DNA of 64,000 nt from Paraescarpia echinospica (GCA_020002185.1 CM034532.1:45589506-45653505), one strand, 5' to 3'; shown: positions 46,641 through 59,404, numbered from the stretch's first letter. Numbers and translations are program-made. The notes: generated from the sequence alone by a model not told the origin.

Positions 46641-49600
46641 GTCCCGCTGCACGACCGCCCTTGTGGCAACTGGGTCATGTGACGCGAGATTCGTCTCGTC
46701 ATTGGTCGGTGTCTGGTGATTTAATCATCCAATCACTGTCTAGTCGTAGGTGATACCCGGTCGGTAGCCTGTCTGTACTTCACTTGAAACTGTGCTTGTG
46801 TTACTTAAGGTAGACATGGCAATTGTTCGTCGGTGATTTCAAGCATGCTAAGTGGGCCGACTGGTCTCATCACCACAACATCAAACTCTATCCGCTGTCA
46901 GTGGCACGGTAGCCATAACAGCCAGGATTCAGAAACGTGTTTAATGACACCAATCTCAAAAAGCTATTTGCTATATCACCGGTTGCATGTTTACAAGGTC
47001 ATTGTCTTTCGTAAACATTTTATTACACCTGATTTTTATATATCACTTCGTCTTGTGTGGTGTGAATTTTTTTAAGTATTTTGGGTGATTTTGAGGTATG
47101 TGTCTTGTCTTGGATCCAAATGTGTAAGCTGTCTGAGATCACATTTCCAGTAAATGGCACAGTTTTTCTAACCACGCTAAAACTGAGTATGATTTATGTT
47201 GGTGTTACTGACCCACATTTCGATAAATGTATCTCATCATTTGCCGCTTCTGATTGGAATTCTACAAGCAAAAATGCCCATCCTCTGTGCGGAGTGGGTG
47301 AATATTTGACAACTGGTCAAAATAAGGTTTTTTGGTCTCCTTAAAAAAATTCTAATAAGTTAAAAAAATTTGCCTGTATGTTATTGTATAATATCTAGTA
47401 AATAACATTGTTTGTCTGATGATTTCTGAGGTAGCATGATTTTATGTTTAAAAAATAAGCTTTGTTTCCTAAATCATGCACAGGTATTAGCAGGAGAGTT
47501 CCTGACAGTCCTCTGTAATGTATCATCATGTGTTTCATCAATACATATAAGCCGAATAATAGCTGGCAATTGAGCCGCTATGTCATTGGCAACACGCAAT
47601 TTCAGTAGGGGGATACTAGTGTCGGTCATATTTTTTTCTTTGCACTTGACAATTTCCAAAAGACAAAAACATCCAATGATAACATACATGTGGAAATATA
47701 TACCATGCATAATTAAAACACCTAAGCATACTCAATGCGTTAAAACAGTGTTAAATGTTGGCGACACCATTTTGTCCATTTGTCAAATATTGACCCAAGT
47801 ATTCGTAAATTACATGTGTTTATGACATAAATCTGAATTGTTTGCGTTATTGCAAGTTACATAAAACATCCTTAACTTATTGGCGGCCCTTGGAACTGTA
47901 GAAGAAAATGTGTGTATCATTATGAACAATCAACTTAGATCTAAGAATTAACCCTAAGACCATTGAGGACCCTTAATCAATGGCAAATTTTTAAACTTAA
48001 AAAAAAATACAACAGTGCAACCGCGCCACATTTGCAATAGCCTCAGTAAACATGTCGGATCTGATTGCTCTGTAAGTGGTGGCGTAATGGATCCGTCAAT
48101 TCACTTGACAACAAAGTTGATGGACACGTTTATTCATTGAAATTGTTTTGATAACAACACTAATTGTGTCTTATGTGACAAACAGGGTAATTGCTTTGGT
48201 CAGGAAATTTGAATGATTCGTTTGGAGGATTCTAGTGTCCCGATTTACTATACCACAAACTAAATAAGTCTACACTCTAACAGTTTGTCTGTGATGTACA
48301 ACTAATTTTCAATTTTGTTTTAAATAGTGTTTTTGGAATGGTGTCTTTCTGACATCAAGTGAACAACTCATTTTAGTATGTATTTTTAGACACTGGCAAG
48401 AATTTCAAGAAAAACCTTGCTTGTGGGTTTTGAAGAAAAAAACATTTTAAAATGTCACAAGATTCTACTTATAATTTTTTTAACTGAAGCATCTATCTTG
48501 GCAGAGTTGAAGTCAAATATGTTTTGTGTTCAAATTCAAATAATTGATCAAATACGTTTCATCTTTAAAAACAAACTATTTAAACATTTCAAGTCCACAA
48601 GGTTCGGTTGATATGCGCTTCCTGTATAAGCTGTAATGGTGTACAAAATGTTATAATTATAGCATTAACTGGTAAAGCAATGGATTAGGCTAGGTAGATA
48701 TGTACAAGCCAATGTTTAGCCTAAAATATGTATTCGTGATCAAATACACCAAATACGAACATCGAATATACATACAACTTCTGGAAGAGTCTTATGAAAA
48801 CTCTGTGCATATTTAAGTACCTTTATATGACCCAAACCGTGGGATTGTGTGAGAAATATATTTGGTGATGATTGTCATTGGTTTGTTAATATGGCTGCAC
48901 TGTGAAGGAACTCCAATCAGATGTGATAATTTGTGAAATCTCTTAGTAAAGACCAGAAGCGTTCCTAGTACACAGAGGAAGGCTGCATTAGATATCCTGA
49001 CTAATTCCTCTGTTCATGCAGTTATTGCTGACAGTGCGACACATTTTGTAATTTTCTATGAATTCTGCGTACGTGATGCCACACGAAGGACGTTCCAAGG
49101 ATATGTATAGTATATATTTATCTGTCAAAAGTGACTACATTTTGTATGCTCCTAACAAGTCGTGTACATACTTGATGCGAATGCTTGTAGATAACCTGTG
49201 AAATGTGTACAGGAAGCTGTGCGCCTGGGTTGTTTTGCATATACTGTCATGTAGTCGGGGTACTGTGTTACATTCTCCTACAAGGACTTGCCATACACAG
49301 TCGCAGTGGTGTACGGAGAAATGTCACTGCGGGGTAAATATTTTGGTTGGCACTTACCTCACTCAGAATATCGGGGTTGCGTTCAGTGCCATGTACGTAC
49401 GTCTGCTTCCTAATGGTGCTGCTGCTTACTGTTGTGCCGTGTACATAACTTGTAAGATGAACAGTTTAGCTTTCTTTTGTGTACAATTATGATAGTCTAG
49501 TTTGTGTGCAGGTGCCATATATACATAATATTATATTGTTAATCCGTGTTACAGTATACACCGGTGATGGAAAGCGAATGAAGTGTGACTTTTTCTTTAA

Positions 49601-49735
49601 AATCGTAAGACTCGATAAAAGGTTGTGAGGCCCAGGGGGCAATGGTGATGTCGTGGTCAGTGGTGTCTCATGTGTCAGGTGGTCTTATAAGTTCCATTGT
49701 CCCCAATAAATTTGAGTGTTTCGTATACGTGGTGT
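46641..49735 (+). other. Presumed Smad4 3' UTR / 3' flank
   Basis: AT-rich sequence after the stop without a convincing coding frame. Long T- and A-rich stretches and ATTTA-like words suit a long 3' UTR. The first canonical AATAAA I find is at 49705. A variant ATTAAA occurs near 47712. The true end cannot be fixed from sequence alone. Confidence 0.4.
49705..49710 (+). terminator. Candidate polyadenylation signal
   Basis: AATAAA followed within 10-40 nt by GT-rich sequence (ttgagtgtttcg, ggtgtggg), a typical downstream element. It is the first canonical hexamer after the Smad4 stop, about 3.07 kb away. Another AATAAA lies near 50743. Confidence 0.3.
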
Positions 49736-49930
49736 GGGACTTGGCAATCACTAAGACATTACCCATCATGCCACCCAGAATTGCTGATGTGCATTAATAT
49801 CTGTTCCACTCAATAGGTGGTGCCACTATCGATTTATTTTCCCGCGAATCATGTTGACGACCAAACAACCACCCACACATACGTGATGCTGTAAGAGTTT
49901 TGAGACTACAAACCAGTGCGACTAATCGAT
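49736..49930 (-). repeat. Dispersed repeat copy (GGCACCACCTATTGAGTGGA family)
   Basis: On the minus strand it contains GGCACCACCTATTGAGTGGA followed by ACAGATATTAATGCACA. This matches 37213-37257 and, more loosely, 676-720. All three are accompanied by gtggt(c/t)g-rich edges. No coding potential; a MITE or SINE family is likely. Confidence 0.55.
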
Positions 49931-51962
49931 TGTAGTCAGATTACAAAATGATAACTCTTGGTTGAAGGTCTGTACCGTCGTCCATTTACATGGACCTTTC
50001 TCCGGTGCGTGATGGGTATGTTATGTTCAGTTGGAACGTGATGACGACGTCAGGTATTAAGTCGTATGGATATGTTGTCGTGGTACCCGACGTGGACGTC
50101 GGGTAGTAAACGGTATGACGCTGATACAAACGGGTGCATCCAACGAATGACTTACAGTGTAGTGATATTCTAAGTGCGACTGTTTTACTTGCGGGGATGT
50201 TGTCAGTTGTGAACCATCACCCGCGTGCACCATCTGCAGACTATGGTCTAAACCAGTGGAGATGTCGTTGTAGGCGTGTATTGATGTAGCGATGATGTTG
50301 AAGAACCAAGTTGGGCACGGCAAAGTAACTGTATAGGGACTGCCGACAGGAATTAGGCGACAACTTACCGCTGTCTTGTGCGTGCAGTTGTACTGCAGGG
50401 TTTCGAGAGCGAAACCCTGGCGAATGTTTTGTATCCAAGGCTGTGTTCGTAAGCACGGACACGCCACAGGTGAAACAAACCTAAACAGGTGTGAATTGGT
50501 GTCTATGAATGTGTAAACAAGTTTTTAAAACAAAATTGTGTCCGTGAACTGTAGATTATTTCATGTCGGGATTGTTCTAATGGTCCTATTGCTTATCCGG
50601 AGAATTCACCGGGCAGGCAGCTAGTCACGCTTCACAACGTGTTCGTCGTTGCCTCGAGACAGCCCTAGAAGCAGCTTTACAAAAGGAGATAGAGTAGAGT
50701 TTTCGTACATAATGTATTTCCTGTACCTGTTGTTTTAAACAGTAATAAACACAAGAAGATATTGCACTTCGCTGTTGTTGCATCTGTCAAACAAATAGTG
50801 AAATACAGGGAAACGACTGATTCCAGAAATGCCAACCCTTACGATTTTGGCGTAATCATTGCGATATTGTGCTCCCTGTTATGCTATTACGATGCGTAAA
50901 TCAATCATTACGCTCCCCGTGCTTTTTCGGTGCAAAAGATGTGTTGGTCTAATTTTGCCCGTAACTACGGTATTACCCAGGCAGGGCTCCGATAACAGTG
51001 GCGCCACAAGTGTTAGCTGATCACACAAAAGGGCACACAACTGTACGATTAGCCTCGATTATCCAGGCGCCGTGAGGTGGCAGCATTGGCCCCTCATTAC
51101 AGCCTGGATTATTAAGCTGCCAATGTTACCGGTCGGGGGCTTTACCCCAGATTCGGGTAGAGACGATGATTGGCTCCCAGGCCAACTATGAAATAACAAA
51201 TTAAACAAACACTTTTATAAGATAATACTATAACAACTATTCATCATTAAAATCAGAAACTTTCATTTTTCATATCCAAGATGTATTTAATTTACGTAGT
51301 AAAGGCTTTCATGAACGTATCACGTCGACTTCGTCAGTACCGATTACGCTGAATGATGTCATCGTACACGTGATGCATCAACAGAGACGAGGGCAGTTAC
51401 GAACTGCCTCGCTTGCAATGGATGTGAATGTTTCTGATTTGAAAACGAACTGTATCCTGAAGAATATTCAGTAATAATAAACTTATATTGAAACATGTCA
51501 CACACAAAATAAACCGACTTTAAACTTTTGTCGTAGTTTAGTGCCTTTTAATCACATGCATATTCACTAAGGGGCCGCTCTCATGGCTGTCAACAAGTGG
51601 GCAGTCAAAACGCGGCTCTGAGCCAGACTGTCTTCTTGGCGAAGTCACCCAGCCAGGCGAGAGTCGGTTAAGCGAGACTACGGTAATTCGCGTTGGTTGT
51701 ATCCGTTGCAACAAAACGAAGTCGAATTATTGATGATATCTTAATTAAATTACATATTAATTCTTCGATAATTGCAATTGAAGTAATTACGCTAATAATG
51801 ATCTTATTCAGCCACAGTTGCATAAATTGTCATGTGCGCAGGAATATGTTTGAGAATATGAATCCCCGCGTTTGGTTCGTGATCGATGCGTTGCCGCTGT
51901 TGGTCCCGCGAAAAAGGTCGTCTACAGGTCCTGTACCTGTAGACGACCTGTAAGTGTAAACG
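49931..51962. other. No supported gene; transposon edges
   Basis: Several short open frames (for example minus strand 50057-50467) have no recognisable motif. Positions 50826-50965 (tgccaacccttacgattttg ... actacggtattaccc) resemble the 5' terminal region of SCAND3-like hAT elements and may be the left end of the hAT relic at 51963. Positions 51050-51190 hold gcctggattatt/ccaggcgcc-type words that look like another decayed repeat. Confidence 0.35.
51915..51949. repeat. 15-bp perfect inverted repeat with 5-nt loop
   Basis: aggtcgtctacaggt at 51915-51929 and its exact reverse complement at 51935-51949 enclose cctgt. It lies just upstream of the hAT relic. It has no T-tract and no clear role. 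Confidence 0.9.
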
Positions 51963-52783
51963 GACAAAAACAGTGGACCAACGGTTCAAGAAAGAATATA
52001 CTGCCAAATACCCGGTGTTGATCTCATCACGAATGGGTTGTAGCCGTGCATTTTGCATGGTTTGTTGTTTTGGACTTCAATGTGGCACATGGCGGAATGT
52101 TCGACTGTACGAAACATGTCGGTTCGGCATCACACAAGCCTCGCCAGGCTGTGTTCATCGGAAAGGCAGCCAAAGACTACATTGTCACAACACTTGAGCT
52201 CAACCTGACAAGTTTCTACTCTCATGTGATCAGTTACTACATTGCAGCAACCAGCTATATGCTGAAGAAGTTTCTCTTCAACGACGAACTTCTTCATGCA
52301 GAAGTCGCTGATCCTAAGTTGAGAGCAGTTAAAGACTTCACTTCTATACGTTATTTTACAGACCGCTTTCCGTGTCTGCTACCACAAGACAACGCCGGCT
52401 GCCTGGATGTATTGAAGGGCCAGTTCCTCAATTACCAGGTTGATGACTACATAGAGGCACAGTTTGAACGGGTTGACCAGTTCTGTTACCACATGTCTGT
52501 GCAGAAAGATGAGAATGGCCAGCTCATGTACAACATGTTGGCAGAAGTTATGCTTGGAATCCTAACAATTGTTCATTCCAATGCCGACAGCGAAAGCGTC
52601 TTCAGTGTTGTGATAAAGAACAAAACCAAATTCATACCCAACTTGAGCACTTCCGTGTTAATCAGTATCATCACACATAAGATGTGTCTCCATTCTAGTG
52701 GTCAGTGCTGCCACAGCGCCACAATATCCAAGGACACCCTCAAGAGGGCCAAGCAAGCAACAGTAACTAAATTGGCACAGTAA
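51963..52783 (+). pseudogene. hAT transposase relic: zinc finger joined to dimerisation domain, catalytic core missing
   Basis: The N-terminal part (51970-52065) reads DQRFKKEYTAKYPVLISSRM and CSRAFCMVC, then after one frameshift near 52065 continues FNVAHGGMFDCTKHVGSASH. Together this is the C-x2-C...H...H finger of SCAND3/ZBED-like hATs. The frame open to 52783 then goes to FTSIRYFTDRFPCLLP and the C-terminal VHSNADSESVFSVVIKNKTK region, the hAT dimerisation block (normally HSNA(D/E)xERVFS). The RNase-H-like catalytic segment expected in between (several hundred residues) is absent. It is therefore an internally deleted copy, or a compact derived protein. The remaining 245-codon frame is uninterrupted. 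I think relic is the likelier reading. Confidence 0.7.
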
Positions 52784-55700
52784 ATATGGTTGATCATTTT
52801 GATCAAGAAGTAAGATTACAAATTTGCTACAATTCAAATGTGTAGCAAATAAACTGGATAATACAGATAACTATAGATATCTGGTAACTTTAGTGGTGCA
52901 TTTAAAAAAATCAATCAGACATCTGTATGATCAGACAAACAACAATGTTTTCATTCTGAAAAGCTGCGAAGTTGGAGTTCGTGTTGACATTCAGCAATAA
53001 TTTTTGATTCTCTTGTAAGGCCAATGGTTTTAGCTGTGTTAGGAATTATGCAGCTTGCATTCTGTGTATACACGTTCATGATGTATATTAGTAATTATTT
53101 ACTGAGCATTCTTGATAGTGATTGTTAAGCACATGTTTGCCCATGGAATGCTCAGTAAAAACTCGGTTGGTCATTCAGCATAAAATCTTCATTTTGGAGA
53201 AACATCTATTGGGCAGCCCAAATAGATGTTCAAACTCAAAGCGTTCACCCCAGACCACTCCGATAGGCAAGAGAAAATACCCCTCCCATACCCTACCATG
53301 CCTTCAGTGTTTACCGTGACCGTCTTCAGCGTTCGTCGTAATGACAAACCCACGAGATCATTACTGTGATACAATGCTCAGGTTAAAGAAGTAATAATAA
53401 AAGGTTTAGTTCGCGATGGTGACCATGTCTCGTTTACAGCGGGTGTTTCAATAGGCCATCAGAACTATATAACTCCTACATCCACAGTTATATATAGCTT
53501 TAGCTAAAATATACCATTCACAACAATATATTAAACAAATAAAAGTAATAAATACATAAAATGCTGTTACTTTGTAAAAGTAAAACAATCATTTGTAACC
53601 GTCTACACGGAATTGGTACACGTGTTCTTAACTTTGTAGGAGGGGTAGGTTTCTTCCAGTTTTGTGCAGGTTGTAGAAGACTACGCAGATTTGCCATATT
53701 TTTGGGTTGACATCCACATTTTTTACTCCAAAAATCCTATATCAAACCGTATTACGGTTTTAGGGCCTCATCTAACAACGTGTCACCTTCTACCAATGTA
53801 TAAAATATACCTATATCGAAAAAAATCCGATGCATGTTGTATGATGAATACAAGAATATACATACTTTATTACCATTTTATTGAGCCCTATTTGAAGTAA
53901 ATCGGTAGTAAAACGGGATATGACCGTACTCCTTCCAAAAAAGTCACCACAGCGTTATGATCAAAATCTAGGCGCGTTTATTGGTCAAGCATCGGGGGCG
54001 TGTGACAATATTCTTTATGTCGATCAGCCGTCGGGAACTGTGAGATTTCACATTCTGAGTAAACCACATGCGCGTTATTGTTATTGCAAATGGTTTAATT
54101 GTATTAACTCTTTTAGGGATATCGGCCCACACAGTTGCCTTTTGTTTCCCTATACATGTGTAATGATGCCAATAACGGATACATGTTCTGCCAACAACTG
54201 TAACAATTCTTGGCAGATGTTTGTCTCGTTATTTTTGTGTCAACACTCGTTATATACATGGGCCCTTACATTGGGAAAACCAATGAGCCAAGGACAGTGG
54301 GGTCTGATGAATCGCTGTATGGATCCCTTCTTTAACCACACAATTAAAATATAACTAAATTTTACATAATTATCAATAATAAATATTTATCTCAATGAGC
54401 ACGTGTTCATAAGTTAATTATCCTCAGCAATAAGAAAGGAGCACTGCAAGGCAAGCCGATTGTCGACGATATCCGTGCTATGCCAGCAGGAGAAAGTGCC
54501 TATAATGCACATCCCATATTCTAATACATTATGCAACCAAACATACCACGCTGACAACCATATAACCTGAACTAATTGCTTTAGCTTGTGATCATGTTTA
54601 GACTGTGGCTGTTTCACATGTGTATTTTTGTTTGTTTTAAAATTATATTACAAAAACCGTATTTTTGGAGAAACTGGGCGTTTTGGGAATACTGTTCTTA
54701 AAGCCGGCACACACGTCACGCGACTGGGTTTTAGTGTCTTTTAGACGCGTTTGCAAGGATTTGTCATGACGTGTACGCCCCTTTGTCATGCGATGCTTGT
54801 CTTGAGGACAGTCTTTATCCAGTCTTTATCACGTAGTAGAATATCAAACATGTTTCATATTAAAGACAAATCGTAGCAGACGCTTGTCCGGATACCCCAC
54901 GGCCTCTCACCAATCGATACGTACTTTTTAGATGGCCCCAAACACATACAAATTGAAAAAAACGGAAAAATATGTAGGGGTAATGTTTTGAACTTAACAG
55001 TAATGTTTTGAGGGTACGCTCAAAACACTACGGTAGTGTTTTCGAGGGGTATTGTTTTCAACTTACTACACCGGCACGATCTGCGACGTGTCGGCACCGT
55101 ATGTATTTTTTTGCATTGCGAAATGTTTGAGGCACGTACTTAACCAATCAGGAGCTTCTTAGATGTCATGGGACTGTCCACAAAACATGGATACATTATT
55201 TGGAATATAGAATTAGAGGAGAATTGATAGACATCTGGCAGGAGAGGCCTTGTTTGTTTGATGGGATTTCCAAAGAATATAACTGCAGAGACCAGAAGGC
55301 GAGTTCCTTGGACGAAGTGACGACAGAGCTCATCCATGTCCGATTCCTGTTGCGATTGAGATGACATGGACATCTGTAGAAAATAACATAATTTCATTTA
55401 GCTAAAAATAAAAGCTTTTTTTTAATAGGTTCACAGGATTCCGTTAATTGGACAGTGGCAGCAGTTCCAGCGCTACCAGTAGGAGTACGCCGCAAACAAA
55501 TCGTCGCAGATAAATGGTCACGTCGTGACGTGTATGCAGGGATTTAAACCCGCATTCCTGCTACAATACCATGACTGCCCATAAATGTGCAGAAACTTAA
55601 TTTGTTCATTAAAAAGAATATATATGCATCTCACTTAGTGAATTCAATTCCAACCAATGTGGTTTTGAATTACACTTCACAATTAACCCTACGCTGCATG

Positions 55701-56384
55701 CCATATCTGTAATTGACGACTTAGTGGCGTGATTGTAATCGAGTTGAACATTTTAGAAGTGTAATTGTAATATGAATTAAACTGGCAAATGAAAAGTAAT
55801 TATAGATGATTTTATTGTCAAGTGAGTCAGTAAATGTCTAAAATAATTGGAATTATGGCGTTAATCAACAGAACACGTGAGGGATAATATCTTTGCATGG
55901 ATAATAAAACGTCTTATGTGTTGTTCATTGGCGTCATTAACTGATCAGTGTAGCAGCTAATCTATTCAGACCAGAAAGATGCAGCCTGTGCGATGCCTGG
56001 TTCGAGGAATTTCAAATGATTCGGTGCAACCGTCCTGTGATGATACAGTGAACAGCTCGTCTGTCTGTCTGTGAAGTTGTCAACGTTGTAGACATTTAGT
56101 TGCAATTGCTGGACAGTGCAGTTTCTCTTCTATGTTGGTCAATGGTTTGTACACAAGATTGTATGCATTTTATATGTAATGTATTTTTAAATTTATAAAC
56201 TATTTAGTTGAAAGTCGAAACAAAACTGCTAATGTTGTCGATTTGCTAATTGAATCAGATTTGAATAAAATTAATTGAAGTTGAATTGATCCTTTTGTTA
56301 GCACATTGAATTGAATTGGAATTGGTCCTTGGTAAATACACGTGAATTGGAATTAAATCGGAATGGATCAAAGCGAATTGAACC
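52784..56384. other. No supported gene
   Basis: AT-rich. Positions 53201-53230 form a 14-bp near-palindrome (aacatctattgggc / gcccaaatagatgtt, one bulge). A plus-strand frame at 53920-54354 (144 codons) has no known motif, no splice context and unremarkable composition. On the minus strand at 55535-55555, GCGGGTTTAAATCCCTGC resembles a tRNA T-arm/B-box. Positions 54960-55075 have repeated taatgttttga words in both orientations. Confidence 0.35.
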
Positions 56385-56680
56385 CAGGTCTAGTCAGCAT
56401 ACTTATCAAACGTGGTGGTGTTGGTTGTAGAAAGGAAATGCTCCATTGCAGCACCGTCGGGGTCTTATGCATCAACATACGCGGGAGGTCTTTTCTGACC
56501 TTTTTCCGCCACCACGATACTTAGTCGATCGGACTTTTCGTGGCGTTGTTGTCCCATGTCGCGCAAGGAGGGCGGGTTTGGATGTTTTTCATGTCCAAAA
56601 AAAGCACTCATGTTGAAGTCTCTTTGCTGCAAGAGGATGAATAAAAAGAGGGTTACACCATCCTTCAACATTGACATATT
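56385..56680 (-). pseudogene. Fragment of an uncharacterised transposon-associated protein
   Basis: The minus strand reads HPNPPSLRDMGQQRHEKSDR, then LSIVVAEKG, PPAYVDA, a TAA stop, and in the same frame DPDGAAMEHFLSTTNTTTFD, then KYAD and a stop. The DGAA...H(F)L...FD-x-YAD pattern resembles uncharacterised proteins that are multicopy in mollusc and cnidarian genomes, as far as I recall. One internal stop and absence of the remainder mark it as a decayed fragment. The family name is not known to me. Confidence 0.35.
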
Positions 56681-57287
56681 CCCCGCCTGGTTGGTCTTGA
56701 ACTGTGGTGTAGGAAGAGGGCCAGTGCATTCTTCTTTACTTGGGCATAGATGGAGAGCGTGATGTCAGCGACCACCGATTTGTTCTAGCTGTTGAGCCGA
56801 TGTTTACCCAGTGCTTCAATGGAACGGACGGTGTTTCCCATAGAGAGGTCTATCTCGTGATCTCCTCAACCCCGGAAAGGTATGCTTTCTCAAACTCTGA
56901 GAATTCGAGTCCTAAGATCCACCCAAAAATGTGCTGACTTTGATCCAAAAGTAAAATCATATTGTTCAAAAAAGCAGCAAAAATGGTGGTGCTTTTATTT
57001 GGTATGTCTTATAACCTATGACAAAATGAAGTAAACTGGCTTTTATAGGTTCAAAGAGGGTGGACATTATGGACCCACCCAACAAATGTGTTGACGCCGA
57101 TCAAAAAGTTAAACATTATTGGGAATGGAAGCAGTAAAAGTGAGGTGCTTTACATTTACCCGGGGTCCGTCCCTCATCCCATCGGAAAATGTAGTAAAAC
57201 AGCACACATTGTTTCAATGCGGATGGAAATGTACATATCATGATCCATCCACCCAAAATGTGCTGATTCTAATAAAAAATATTGTCA
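56681..57287. other. No supported gene
   Basis: Two similar stretches (aagatccacccaaaaatgtgctgac at 56916, here split as aagatccacccaaaa and atgtgctgac; and tccacccaaaatgtgctgat at 57247) plus gacccacccaacaaatgtgt at 57072 indicate a diverged tandem structure of about 160 bp period. No coding signal. Confidence 0.4.
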
Positions 57288-59353
57288 CAGGGACGGATTG
57301 GGGGACCGTACTGGGGCCCTAGGACAAATTTGGATTGTGAGGCAGTCTCACTCGGGTGGGGCCCCGGGAGCTCGATCGGGGCCCTGCACGAGACATAGCA
57401 ACAACATGTGAATTTGTCCCAGAAAACGAAAGTCAGAAGAAGACGATTCGAAACAGGTACGAGGGAGTGATGCGAAAGCGGAGGTTTTTGCAATCGTGGA
57501 CAGAAGAGTTTCCGTGGCTGTACAAAGACGAACAGGCAGATAAGATGTTTTGTGGGTGGTGTTTAAGCAACGGAACTTCACACCCACTTGCTGACAAGAA
57601 GAGTCCTTTGGTTTTGGGTTCGGGCGGTGAAGGAAAGTACAAAAAGGACGGGTTGATGACGCATGACCGAAGCCAGGCTCACAAACGAATAGAGGCAGCC
57701 CGTAAGGCACAAACAGGCCCAATGGATACAGTTATCACGAAGATAACCAATGCAAAGACCAATGTCATAAAGCACCATTTCAACACAGCATAGCACGTTG
57801 CCAGATATAAATTGCCATTCCGTCATTATCAGCCTTTATGTGAGCTGCAAGAGAAGAATGGTGTGTGCATGTGTGGCTGCTATGAAAATGACAAGGCATG
57901 CAAGGTATTCATAGACAATATCAGTGAGACAGAGAGAGACAGGGTTAGAGAGGAGGTGGGAAAGGCAAAGTGGGTATCTGTGATGGCTGATGGAAGCACT
58001 GACCACAGCATCACAGAACAAGAAAATGTTTACGTGAGATACGTAAATGAAGATGGTATTCTGAAGACCGAACTTGCGGACATTGTCTCTGTGAAATCAG
58101 CAGATGCCACTGGCGTATTTGATGCCATAAAGAATGGCCTGGACAACATTGGTGTGACACTGGGGAAATGTGTGTGCACAAACATGGATGGGGCATATGT
58201 CAATCAGGGCAAAAACAGTGGAGTAGCCAGAAAGATTGCTGACGCCATTCCACACAATGTTGTTAATATCTGGTGTGTGGCACACAAGCTGGAGTTGGCC
58301 ATGCTTGATGCTATCAAGGTGCCAAGCAATGTCGTAGCTCTTGTAGAAGAGTGCGTTGATTTTGTGTACAGGTTCTACTATCGTTCCTCAAAAAGACGCC
58401 GAGACCGCAAGCAAATCGGCGACATTATTGAGGAAGATGTTGCCTACTTCAGTGCGCCGAAGGGCACTCGCTGGATGGCGAGCAGACAACGCACCTACTC
58501 AGCACTCAGACAGAACTTGACAGCAGTCTGTTTTCACATGGAAGATGCTGCAACTGGCAAAGGAGAAGAAGCTGCGAAGTGCAGGGGGTACCTCAGGAAA
58601 CTGAGGTGTTCGAATTTCAAACAGGCCTTGCACTTCATAATTGATGTGCTGAATGTCCTTGCGGATATCAGCTGTGCCTTCCAGAAGGATGACCTGCTTA
58701 TCACCGACATTGCTGTGAAATTAAAGGCACTTCGACAGTTGAACGGCAAGGTGTTTGCAGAGTACACCACCTCATCTACTGAACTCCAAACGGCGGGCCT
58801 GTGCAACTTTGTTGACAAGGTTGTTGCCTTCGTTGAGACGAGATTTCAGTTTCTGAAACAGTCACCCTTCTCCAACTTCCAGGTGTTTGATTACCGCGAC
58901 CATCCCACCACAAGTGAAGAGGATTTCGCTAGCTTTGGTAATGCTGATATCGTTGCTCTCTGTCAGCATTTCGAGGGCATTCTTGGAAGAGACGCAGATG
59001 ACATCATTGGACAGTGGCCAAAACTGAAGATGTTGTTATCAAGAAAGCGAAGGCGCTGCCCAATTGAAACGTACACCAGCCTGATGGCTGACACATCAGA
59101 GGGGTTGGCAAACATAATGTTGTTAGTGCGACTGATGTTCACCATGTCGCCATCAACAGCAGCATGTGAACGTGGCTTCAGTGCTATGAATGCAATCAAG
59201 AACATTCGCAGAATGCAAATGTCAGGTGAAACACTTTCCACCTTGATGCGCATCAGTGCTATGTCACAAACCCTGAAGGAATTTGACCCAACCCCAGCCG
59301 TCAAGAAGTGGCTCAACAGCACAAAGAACCCACGATTGTTGGCTTGGCAATGA
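57288..59353 (+). mobile_element. ZNF862-like hAT transposon, nearly intact transposase, 3' end not found
   Basis: The 5' terminus cagggacggattgggggacc at 57288 is of hAT type, followed by ggggcccta/ggggccccgg subterminal words. The transposase frame follows on the same strand. I looked for the matching right terminus (ending ...ccgtccctg) up to 60.2 kb and did not see it, so the right end is lost or too diverged. No 8-bp duplication can therefore be checked. Confidence 0.7.
57470..59353 (+). pseudogene. hAT transposase (ZNF862-like), one in-frame TAG
   Basis: From ATG 57470 the frame reads MRKRRFLQSWTEEFPW, then the zinc-binding FCGWC and SQAHKR, to a TAG at 57791-57793. It resumes in the same frame for over 510 codons to the TGA at 59351, for 626 sense codons in all. 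The second part carries the hAT catalytic core: first Asp in VSVMADGSTDHS, second Asp in CTNMDGAYVNQG, CxxH in WCVAHKLELA, and RW in GTRWMASRQ. Glu lies in AACERGFSAMN, followed by the dimerisation helix and FDPTPAVKKWL. Only one defect in nearly 1.9 kb suggests a young copy. The longer second part could start internally and make a protein without the zinc finger. Transposase function is family knowledge; activity is doubtful. Confidence 0.85.
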
Positions 59354-59404
59354 CCTGGACATGATTCGTTAATGAAGAATGAACATTCATTCACAAATAA
59401 CATT

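Noticed and set aside
49205..49492. 95-codon plus-strand Cys-rich frame in the presumed Smad4 3' UTR
   Set aside because: No signal peptide or known cysteine pattern; likely chance.
50057..50467. 136-codon minus-strand frame
   Set aside because: No motif, no splice signals and ordinary composition; not distinguishable from chance.
53920..54354. 144-codon plus-strand frame
   Set aside because: No recognisable domain or homologous wording, AT-rich surroundings and no evidence of splicing or a promoter.
57812..59353. Calling the second hAT part a separate complete gene
   Set aside because: The upstream zinc-finger frame is in the same phase and ends only at a single TAG, so both are one transposase.
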